Source: a virus. From it: 27,647 bases of DNA. Shown piece after piece: positions 1 to 6,868 of the stretch. How positions within the stretch are numbered: the first letter of the stretch is position 1; each line of letters opens with the position of its first letter. The position numbers and the translations under genes were made by a program. The notes under the pieces were generated by a model. That model worked only from the letters and a program-made list of their open reading frames with translations. It searched no databases and was not told the origin of the DNA. The stretch covers positions 1-27,647 of the IMG/VR virus record IMGVR_UViG_3300031784_000165. One strand, 5' to 3'.

Positions 1-504
1 AGAGCTCTTGTTAAAACAAGCAATTCAAAATACCTAACATACGATCTTGATAAAATCTTAGAATGGATGGAGCGACCAATTGAAGTTACTCCAGAAGAAA
101 AGATTGCCATTAGTAAAATATCAACCTTATTTGGAATCACGCAAACTGATTTTACTCGACCCGTAACTATTTTTGAAGGTCCACTTGACCGAATGTTTAT
201 GAGTAATTCAATTGCTCTTTCTTCGGTAGGACGCGATACAACGGAACTTGATGAGGTTCCAACAATTCGTTATATGTTTGATAATGATAAAGCTGGTAAA
301 ACAAAGATGCTTGAAAAGCTAAAAGCTGGTAAATCAATCTTCTTGTGGACCAAATTTCTTAAAGAAACTAAAATGAATACATATAATGAAGAAATAAAAG
401 ATTTAAATGATTTAGTAATTGCTGCATATCGAAACAAAAGTGACTGTCTCTCTAAAATAAACAATTACTTTAGTAACTCGATGTTAGATGCATACTATCT
501 ATAA
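1..504 (+). CDS. TOPRIM-domain DNA primase (gp61-like), C-terminal part, cut by window edge
   Basis: The reading frame is open from base 1, so only about the last 167 residues are visible. They show a TOPRIM-like layout: VTIFEGP-D (the conserved Glu of the first motif) followed by the acidic motif YMFDNDKAGK, then IFLW and KDLNDLVIAA near the end. In T4-type phages this order of motifs belongs to the gp61 primase, which makes RNA primers for the lagging strand with the gp41 helicase; I infer that identity from the motifs and from the uvsY/uvsW neighbours. The zinc-binding N-terminus, which would confirm it, lies outside the window. Another TOPRIM protein (a topoisomerase-primase-type accessory) is possible. 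The next gene may overlap its 3' end by 17 nt. Confidence 0.6.
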   Translation, partial: RALVKTSNSKYLTYDLDKILEWMERPIEVTPEEKIAISKISTLFGITQTDFTRPVTIFEGPLDRMFMSNSIALSSVGRDTTELDEVPTIRYMFDNDKAGKTKMLEKLKAGKSIFLWTKFLKETKMNTYNEEIKDLNDLVIAAYRNKSDCLSKINNYFSNSMLDAYYL

Positions 505-718
505 AAATAGCTTTATCGAAATGATCGATAACGAATTTGAAGATTTTGAAAGACAAAAAGATCAGTTTAAGGGTTTAAAAACTCTTGTTGATTTTGAGGC
601 ATCAAAATATGAATATGAAGGAACTAAAATAAGTACTGAAATTAAACCTAAATTTAAACAAAAGGTGAAAACCAGTATTTATATAAAACCCGATAAAAAC
701 AGCAATAGCTTATTTTAA
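488..718 (+). CDS. small protein of unknown function with C-terminal SLF tail
   Basis: This 76-residue, charged, probably soluble protein lies between the primase and uvsY genes. I do not recognise a family. The first ATG (488) overlaps the primase end by 17 nt; an in-frame ATG at 521 would leave a 16-nt gap and is equally plausible, giving 65 residues. The protein has an acidic N-terminal half (EFEDFERQKDQFKG), a basic middle (KPKFKQKVKTS) and ends exactly in SNSLF. That ending resembles the C-terminal tail of the phage polymerase half at 26216 (STSLF) and might be a sliding-clamp-binding peptide. In T4 the small late-transcription coactivator gp33 also binds the clamp through its C-terminus, but similarity to gp33 cannot be shown here. 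Confidence 0.6.
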   Translation: MHTIYKNSFIEMIDNEFEDFERQKDQFKGLKTLVDFEASKYEYEGTKISTEIKPKFKQKVKTSIYIKPDKNSNSLF

Positions 719-729
719 AATAATTAATA

Positions 730-1164
730 ATGGAAGTTGAAACTAAACCAAATAAAATACAGCAACTAGATGAGTATTTAGCAGCTCAAAGAGCTGAATG
801 GACTAAGAAAATCAGAGAAGTTGCAGATGAATTAAAGGCTGGAGTTAATCTTCCCGAAACATCTTCATATACTCTTAGCTATCGACAAATTTTAGTTGAT
901 ATGATGGCATCTATTAGCTCTAAGATCAGAGCACAAAAAGCAAAACTAGATAGAGAATATAAGACCGCTTGGATTGGTTATTACAACTATGATTATAAAC
1001 TTTCAGATGGACAGCGCGTAAGATTTATTGAGGCTGATTTATCTGAGGACTATCAAATACTAGAATTGTTAGAGAATCAAAAAGATTTCTTTACAAATTC
1101 TGTTAAAACGCTTGATAATATTGGATTTGCAATTAAGAATCGAATTGATATGAAGCAACTTTAA
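730..1164 (+). CDS. uvsY: UvsY-like recombination mediator
   Basis: The 144-residue product has the size of T4 UvsY (137 residues), which loads the UvsX recombinase onto gp32-covered single-stranded DNA. Its C-terminus, LDNIGFAIKNRIDMKQL, closely parallels the T4 UvsY ending as I recall it (IKSRGFAIKHIQDMRAF). The middle also fits: a helical segment rich in K/R (SSKIRAQKAKLDREY) followed by an acidic stretch. The gene lies directly before uvsW, as the two are neighbours in T4, which strengthens the call. ATG at 730 follows an A/T-rich tract with no Shine-Dalgarno sequence. It would act with UvsX, whose gene begins at 26577. Confidence 0.85.
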   Translation: MEVETKPNKIQQLDEYLAAQRAEWTKKIREVADELKAGVNLPETSSYTLSYRQILVDMMASISSKIRAQKAKLDREYKTAWIGYYNYDYKLSDGQRVRFIEADLSEDYQILELLENQKDFFTNSVKTLDNIGFAIKNRIDMKQL

Positions 1165-1181
1165 AAATACAAAGATGAGTT

Positions 1182-2690
1182 TTGGTAATTACACTAACAG
1201 ATGATAATAGGTTTTTACGAATTGATGAAGCTGATGAACTTGAACTCGAACAATTAAATTTAAGTCTCACCAAGCGAATTGATGGCTGGAGGTTTAATCC
1301 TCTAGTCAAAAGGGGTGTTTGGGACGGGTACATTTCATACATTAAAGATAATAAATGGATTCCTGCAGGTCTATGGAAATATGTCATGGAGGTTTGCAAA
1401 GAATACAACTTTGATTTAAAAATTAATGGAATTACTCGCATATTTGATCGAAATATCACAGCAGAAGGATTTGAAAAATGGGCATATGATTTTTTCAATG
1501 GCTATAAATTAACACCGCATGATTATCAAATTGATGCAGCTTTTAATATTCTTAAATTTAAAAGATGCTTAGCAGAATTAGCAACATCAGCTGGAAAGAC
1601 AATGATTTCCTTTATGACAGTTGCCTATATGCTAGAAAAACAAAAAGCACAAAAAATTCTTTTTATCGTACCAAATGTTTCTCTTGTCGTTCAGGCAAGT
1701 GAGGACTTTATTGACTATAATTGGAAAAACCAAGTTAAGATTAGAATTCAACAAATCTACTCTGGTCAAAAGGTTAAACCGAATGCAAATGTGGTTATTG
1801 GTACATATCAATCCCTAATTAAAAAAGAGAAAGAATACTTCGATGAATTTGATTGTGTAATCGTCGATGAAACACACAAAGCCAAATCACAATCAATTAA
1901 AGATATTTTAGCAAAATGCAGAAATGCACACTATCGATTTGGTCTATCCGGAACAATTCCAAAGGATGGATCAATAGATAAGCTAACACTGATGTCTCAA
2001 ACAGGTCCTGTAATTACTGAAGTAAAAGCAGCATATTTACAGCAAGAAGGCCACATTGCACAGTGTCGTGTAAAAGTAATAGAAATGGATTATGCACCAG
2101 AAGCAACAAAGAAAGCTTTCCAAGAACTTGCTCAGAACAGATACGAAAATAAAGATGTCTTCCAACTCGAGCAAAACTACATCATCAACAATGATGCACG
2201 TCTTGACTTCATTGTCAACGTTATTTCCAGAGTACCAAGGAATTCTTTGGTTCTTTTTCACCGAATCGAGCATGGTAAAAGGTTATACGATGCATTACGC
2301 CAAAGAAGTCAAAAAAAGGTTTTCTATGTTGACGGTGGAACAGATTCAGATATTAGAGAAGAGTATAAAAAGAAGATGGAACACGGGGACGAAGTTGTCA
2401 TTGTTGCATCTTACGGAACTTTTTCAACGGGAATCTCGATTAAAAAGATTCACAGCGTCTTCTTCACGGAATCATTTAAATCAGAAGTTATCATTAGACA
2501 ATCAATTGGTCGAGGACTTAGACAGCACGAGTCAAAAAAAGAAGTAATAATTGTAGATTTTGTTGATAATTTGTCAACGGCTGATTGGGATTGCTATCTT
2601 TATAGGCATGGACAAGAACGACAAAGAATCTATAATCAAGAAAAATTTAAATTCGACGTTAAGAAGGTTACATTTGACGGTTCGGCATAA
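1182..2690 (+). CDS. uvsW: UvsW-like ATP-dependent DNA/RNA helicase (superfamily 2)
   Basis: This 502-residue SF2 helicase is the size of T4 UvsW, which unwinds R-loops and branched recombination intermediates and helps switch from origin- to recombination-dependent replication. Visible motifs are Walker A ATSAGKT (about 134-140), DETH box (229-232), SGT (256-258) and motif VI QSIGRGLRQ (440-448). The N-terminal segment GWRFNPLVKRGVWDGYI (35-51) matches the small UvsW N-terminal domain, so coding must begin near 1182. The start is odd: a TGA lies in frame at 1176-1178 and no ATG occurs in frame before residue 69, so TTG at 1182 is the most likely start. An ATG at 1175 is out of frame. The gene follows uvsY with a 17-nt gap. 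Confidence 0.9.
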   Translation: MVITLTDDNRFLRIDEADELELEQLNLSLTKRIDGWRFNPLVKRGVWDGYISYIKDNKWIPAGLWKYVMEVCKEYNFDLKINGITRIFDRNITAEGFEKWAYDFFNGYKLTPHDYQIDAAFNILKFKRCLAELATSAGKTMISFMTVAYMLEKQKAQKILFIVPNVSLVVQASEDFIDYNWKNQVKIRIQQIYSGQKVKPNANVVIGTYQSLIKKEKEYFDEFDCVIVDETHKAKSQSIKDILAKCRNAHYRFGLSGTIPKDGSIDKLTLMSQTGPVITEVKAAYLQQEGHIAQCRVKVIEMDYAPEATKKAFQELAQNRYENKDVFQLEQNYIINNDARLDFIVNVISRVPRNSLVLFHRIEHGKRLYDALRQRSQKKVFYVDGGTDSDIREEYKKKMEHGDEVVIVASYGTFSTGISIKKIHSVFFTESFKSEVIIRQSIGRGLRQHESKKEVIIVDFVDNLSTADWDCYLYRHGQERQRIYNQEKFKFDVKKVTFDGSA

Positions 2691-2739
2691 GTAAACTTTA
2701 GTAAATTCAAATGAATATATAAGATAAGATTAAAAAAAT

Positions 2740-5532
2740 ATGAATAAAATGGAACTAAACAGAATTTCATCATTTAAATCTTTTTCAGAAATGAAAAAAC
2801 AGCAGGATGCTGTAAAGACTGAACAAGATAATAAAAGTAAAAGAGTTAAATCTCTTGAGAAAATTTCAGCTATCTTAGATGAGTTAGAAATTTCAGACAT
2901 GTCAGAACTTGACGAAGAAAAGAAAAGAGCACTAGTTGCAAAAATTTTTAATGAAGACCGCGCTGAAGAAATCGAAAAAGAAATTATGGCGATGGGTAAA
3001 GAAAAAGATGCAGTTGAAGATGTTCTTAAAAAAGTTGAAGAAGACCGCGCTGAAGAAATCGAAGGTAAAATCAAAGATTTAGGAGAGCCTGAAAAAGAAG
3101 ATGCTGATGATGCTGAAGAAGTTCAAGCAGATTTATATGAAGCTACAGTTACTCTAGATGCTATTGAGCCTAATGAAAAAGGTCTAGTTGATTTTTGTAA
3201 GAAAAAGGGTATTAAGTGGAAAATCGTAAATATGAATGGTCCTGCAGCCAACTATCCAGAAGTTGAATATGTTGGTAAAAAGAAGGATCTTGAAAAAATG
3301 ATTCAAGATTTCTGGGGAAAAGATAGTGGTCTAGAAGAATTCATCGAAGAAGCATATATTTTTGAAGCTCGTTCAATTAATAAAATTCAAAATGATTGGA
3401 GCAAAATTACTGCTGAAATGGCAGCTAAAGCTCAAGAATGGAAAGCAGCCGAAGGCGATGCTAAAGCAGCTTTATTAGATGAATTAAAAGCAATGACTGC
3501 TAAGAAAAAAGCTTTAGAAGCTGAATTAAACGATGCAGTTGCTGGTAAAGATAAAGATCTTGAATTAGCAGTTTCTGAAGGAAATGCATTTACTGGAGCT
3601 CTTTTTGCCGCAAGAAATAAAGGTCAAAAAACTTTTGAATTTAACGGAAAAACATACAAAGTACATGGTGCTAAGACCGTTAATGAAGATGATGAAGAAG
3701 TTCAAGAAGGAAATGCTTTTGGAGATGCGGTTAGAAAGGCAAAAGAAGAAGGTAAAGACGAATTCGAATTTCAAGGTAAAACTTATAAAGTAGAAGAAGC
3801 CGAGGAACTTGAAGAGGGAAATGCTTTTGGAGATGCGGTTAGAAAGGCAAAAGAAGAAGGTAAAGACGAATTCGAATTTCAAGGTAAAACTTATAAAGTA
3901 GAAGAATCTAAAATTACTGAAGGAGTAGTTTCTATTAAAGGTGGCAGAATTATTGCACATAAAGTTCTTAATAAATTAGTCGACATGGATTTGCTTTCAG
4001 TTAGAAAGAAAACTGAAGATTTATTAGAAACTATCGCAGAAGTAATTGCAAATGCTAAAATGGAATCAGTTGAAGTCAACGAAGGTTCACATGGCATGGC
4101 TAAGAGATTACTTAACGATATTATTAAAGGAAATACTTCAAGAGCCGAAGGTATTAAAATGTCAAAAGAACTAGCTGAATATTATTTAGATTGGATTGAA
4201 AGATCTGAATTCGGTAAAAGAAATTCTGGCTTACCTTTGTTTATGATTGTTAAAGCAAGTTTTAATTGGAATACATTCACAAATAATATACCAAAAGAAT
4301 TAAAAGACGAAGTAAAAGATCTTCAAGATTATGTAAAGAAAAACGAATCTTTAGAAGTTAATGAAGGTGCTGTAAAGCAATTTGAAATGGACTATGCCGA
4401 TATGGAGAAATCTATTAAAAGAGGTATCGGTTGGATTGATCCAGATTACGTAGCTACAACATGGGAAAATTCATCAGACTCTTTTCCATTTGAGTTAGTT
4501 GCATCTGAAATCTATGGAAGATTAATTAAAGCAGGACTTTTATGGTATGCTGACGAAGAAACTGGAGAAGATAAAGGCGAGCAAGTTAAATCTTTAAAAG
4601 AGCTTGGTATTAAAGAATCAGCAGAAGTTAATGAAGCAAAAGCTAAAGGTTTAGATTGGATTATTTCTCAATTAGGAGATAATCCAGAATGTATGGATGT
4701 TGCTTCATTCGTATATGATAATTATGATAAAGTAACTGGTCTTAGAAAATCAATGAGAAATGACGAAATGGATTTTCCAGATGAAATCATGGAAGTTGTT
4801 GACCATTACGGTTTAGATATTGATGAATTTACAGACTGTTATGGTATGGCTGCTGAATCAGTTGTTACTGAAGGTAAACATTGGCATGTTTTAAGTGGTA
4901 ATAAATGGTACACTGGTAGCGATTTTTCTACAAATCCAGCTGATGCTATGAAATACGATGATATTATGTCAGCGACTAAAGTATCTAAAAAAGTAGGCGG
5001 AATGGTTCATGTTATGACTGATGACGAAATGGATAAAGCCATTAAAAAGTTTAGCAAAAATGAATCATTGATTTCTGAAGAAGAAATTCAAACAGATGAT
5101 GAATTTAAAGAATACGCATTTAATGTTTTACAAAAAGCATTTGGTGAAGAATTTGATGCTGAAAAAGCTCAAGAAGTTGTAGATGGTATTCTTAAGAAAT
5201 GTGGAGATGATTATGGTGCATGCGTTGGAACTCTAACAAGTTCTCTTGGAGAATCAGTTTCTAATGAAGGAATCGATGTAAAGTATTGGGCAGATTATCA
5301 CGATCATATAGACAGACAAGGAAATTCAAAATATTATGAAAAAAGTCGTGATTTTGATACAATTTGGAAAATTGCAGTTAAATCATGGGATGAAGAAGCC
5401 GCTGACGAAGAGAATAAATTACCTTCTAACCAAGAGCCTAAAATTAAAAAATTAGCAAAAGAATTTTTTGATAAAGCTAAATGGATCTCAGTAAACGTTT
5501 GCCACGCAATGATTAATCAGGAAATGGTATAA
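2740..5532 (+). CDS. 930-residue acidic mosaic protein, candidate head-internal polyprotein
   Basis: I do not recognise a single family. The protein is acidic and mostly helical, with a coiled-coil-like Lys/Glu/Ala N-terminal third. It then breaks into modules of about 60-95 residues, whose boundaries carry a recurring motif: MESVEVNEG (441-449), NESLEVNEG (535-543), KESAEVNEA (625-633), AESVVTEG (705-712), NESLISEE (774-781) and GESVSNEG (837-844). Most contain [I/L/V]xE followed by G or A, the cleavage rule of the T4 prohead protease gp21. Three GNAF modules (from 281, 324 and 360), each ending near GKTYKV, also follow such a site. I infer a protein packed in the prohead and cut into pieces. 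The N-terminus (SFKSFSEMKK) is a weak match to the tag on later genes. A strong terminator follows. Confidence 0.8.
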   Translation: MNKMELNRISSFKSFSEMKKQQDAVKTEQDNKSKRVKSLEKISAILDELEISDMSELDEEKKRALVAKIFNEDRAEEIEKEIMAMGKEKDAVEDVLKKVEEDRAEEIEGKIKDLGEPEKEDADDAEEVQADLYEATVTLDAIEPNEKGLVDFCKKKGIKWKIVNMNGPAANYPEVEYVGKKKDLEKMIQDFWGKDSGLEEFIEEAYIFEARSINKIQNDWSKITAEMAAKAQEWKAAEGDAKAALLDELKAMTAKKKALEAELNDAVAGKDKDLELAVSEGNAFTGALFAARNKGQKTFEFNGKTYKVHGAKTVNEDDEEVQEGNAFGDAVRKAKEEGKDEFEFQGKTYKVEEAEELEEGNAFGDAVRKAKEEGKDEFEFQGKTYKVEESKITEGVVSIKGGRIIAHKVLNKLVDMDLLSVRKKTEDLLETIAEVIANAKMESVEVNEGSHGMAKRLLNDIIKGNTSRAEGIKMSKELAEYYLDWIERSEFGKRNSGLPLFMIVKASFNWNTFTNNIPKELKDEVKDLQDYVKKNESLEVNEGAVKQFEMDYADMEKSIKRGIGWIDPDYVATTWENSSDSFPFELVASEIYGRLIKAGLLWYADEETGEDKGEQVKSLKELGIKESAEVNEAKAKGLDWIISQLGDNPECMDVASFVYDNYDKVTGLRKSMRNDEMDFPDEIMEVVDHYGLDIDEFTDCYGMAAESVVTEGKHWHVLSGNKWYTGSDFSTNPADAMKYDDIMSATKVSKKVGGMVHVMTDDEMDKAIKKFSKNESLISEEEIQTDDEFKEYAFNVLQKAFGEEFDAEKAQEVVDGILKKCGDDYGACVGTLTSSLGESVSNEGIDVKYWADYHDHIDRQGNSKYYEKSRDFDTIWKIAVKSWDEEAADEENKLPSNQEPKIKKLAKEFFDKAKWISVNVCHAMINQEMV
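2953..3063 (+). repeat. 24-nt direct repeat encoding EDRAEEIE
   Basis: The 24 bases at 2953-2976 recur exactly at 3040-3063, an offset of 87 nt (29 codons). Both copies encode EDRAEEIE in the coiled-coil-like N-terminal part of the 930-residue protein. It suggests short in-frame duplication in this gene, like the larger repeat further downstream. Confidence 0.85.
3709..3906 (+). repeat. exact 90-nt direct repeat, 108-nt period (GNAF modules)
   Basis: Bases 3709-3798 are identical to 3817-3906, with 18 diverged bases between them, so the unit is 108 nt (36 codons). Each copy encodes a module running from GNAFGDAVRKAKEEG to GKTYKVEE. A third, diverged copy lies upstream (protein residues 281-308: GNAFTGALFAARNKG, then FEFNGKTYKV). 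Identity at silent positions in the two later copies indicates a recent duplication or ongoing conversion. Confidence 0.97.
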
Positions 5533-5550
5533 TTTAAAAAGATAAATATT

Positions 5551-5582
5551 AGACCTGAGTATAGAACACTCAGGTCTTTTTT
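5551..5582 (+). terminator. intrinsic terminator after the 930-residue protein gene
   Basis: A perfect 10-bp stem (AGACCTGAGT with ACTCAGGTCT, 7-nt loop) is followed directly by a run of Ts. It lies 18 nt after the stop codon at 5532. The next ATG is only 4 nt beyond the T run, so no promoter fits between them and the downstream gene must rely on read-through or on a promoter inside the upstream gene. Confidence 0.93.
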
Positions 5583-5586
5583 GATT

Positions 5587-6867
5587 ATGAAAAAACTACA
5601 TACATTTAACAGCTTTTTACTAGAACAATGGAATAGCAAATATCCAGAATTAGTAATGGAAGGTGGTGCAGCCGGGCATATGATGCATCCTTTTGACGAT
5701 CATGATTTAACATTTGGCGATTTACGCCATTTAGTTGATTCTGCGCTTCAAGGTAATTTAAGTTTTGAAGAGGCACCGACTGAAAAAACAGATGGACAGA
5801 ATCTATTCGTTACGGTAAAAGATGGTAGAGTTTTGTTTGCTAGAAATAAAGGTCAAATGGCGAATCCAATTGATTTAAAGGGAATCACAGATATGTTTAA
5901 GGATCACCCTTCAGCTGGAGTAAGAGATACATTCACTTATGCCGCATCAGACCTAGCAAGTGCACTTGGTTCATTAAAGGGTGCTGATTTAGAGGACTTT
6001 AATAATGGAACTTCATTTATGAATATGGAGTTAATTTATTCAGGTAACTCAAATGTAATTAATTATGATCGCGATGTAATTCAATTCCATGGAATTGTCC
6101 ATACTGATGGTAATGGTAATCAAATTGGATCTGATTCTAGTGTTGCTAGAAAAGTTCAAGCAGCTCTTAATAAAGTTACAGCAGATGTTCAAAAAACATT
6201 TCAAATTATTCCTCCGCAAGATTTGCAAATTGGTAAAAATGTTAATTTTGAAGAGAAAAAGTCTTATTTCATGAAGCAAATTGAAGATCTTCAAAAAAGA
6301 TATAGTTTGGCAGATACTGATGAGGTTTCTAAGTATCATGAAATGTGGTGGAGAGAATTAATTGCTTCAACATTTCCAACTTTAGATGACATTACTAAAG
6401 AAGGTTTGGTTAAACGTTGGGCATTTGATGACAAGAAAACTCTCAATATGCGCGATGTTAGTAAACAAATTGGAGCTAGTGAATATAAAAAACTACAAGA
6501 GTTCGAAAAAACTGATGCTAAAAAGAAGTATAAAGAGAACATCATGCCGTTTGAAAACATTTTCCTTGAATTAGGATCTGTTGTTTTAAAGAACGTTTCA
6601 AACTTATTAGCGGCAAATCCAGACCAAGAAATGCAGAGACTTCATAATCAAATTAAAACTGAAGCTGATAAAATTAAAAAAAATGGTGACCTTTCTCAAA
6701 TTTCTAAAGTAGAAGCTGAATTAGCTCGTTTAGAAAGAATTGGAGGCATCGAATCAATTGTTCCATCAGAAGGTTTGGTATTTAAATATAAAGGAAAACT
6801 ATATAAATTAACTGGTACATTTGCTGCAATAAATCAGCTAATGGGTATTATTAAATACGGAAGATAA
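5587..6867 (+). CDS. ligase-type covalent nucleotidyltransferase with capsid-targeting-like leader
   Basis: This 426-residue protein has the motif set of the DNA/RNA ligase and capping-enzyme superfamily: motif I EKTDGQNLF with K67 as the predicted adenylylated lysine, ARNKGQ (85-90), motif III-like MNMELIYSG (145-153), motif IV SEGLVFKY (394-401) and motif V KLYKLTG (404-410). About 240 residues, partly helical and charged, separate motifs III and IV. The N-terminus MKKLHTFNSFLLE has the form of the T4 internal-protein capsid-targeting leader (MKTYQEFIAE), and VME-G follows at residues 23-26. ATG at 5587 is chosen because it preserves this leader; a TTG six bases earlier lies in the terminator T run. 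One base separates it from the next gene, which is also ligase-like. Whether it joins RNA or DNA, or uses ATP, is not shown. Confidence 0.75.
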   Translation: MKKLHTFNSFLLEQWNSKYPELVMEGGAAGHMMHPFDDHDLTFGDLRHLVDSALQGNLSFEEAPTEKTDGQNLFVTVKDGRVLFARNKGQMANPIDLKGITDMFKDHPSAGVRDTFTYAASDLASALGSLKGADLEDFNNGTSFMNMELIYSGNSNVINYDRDVIQFHGIVHTDGNGNQIGSDSSVARKVQAALNKVTADVQKTFQIIPPQDLQIGKNVNFEEKKSYFMKQIEDLQKRYSLADTDEVSKYHEMWWRELIASTFPTLDDITKEGLVKRWAFDDKKTLNMRDVSKQIGASEYKKLQEFEKTDAKKKYKENIMPFENIFLELGSVVLKNVSNLLAANPDQEMQRLHNQIKTEADKIKKNGDLSQISKVEAELARLERIGGIESIVPSEGLVFKYKGKLYKLTGTFAAINQLMGIIKYGR

Positions 6868-6868
6868 A

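Noticed and set aside
3709-3906. CRISPR-like direct repeats
   Set aside because: There are only two exact copies, in coding frame, separated by related sequence rather than by unique spacers.
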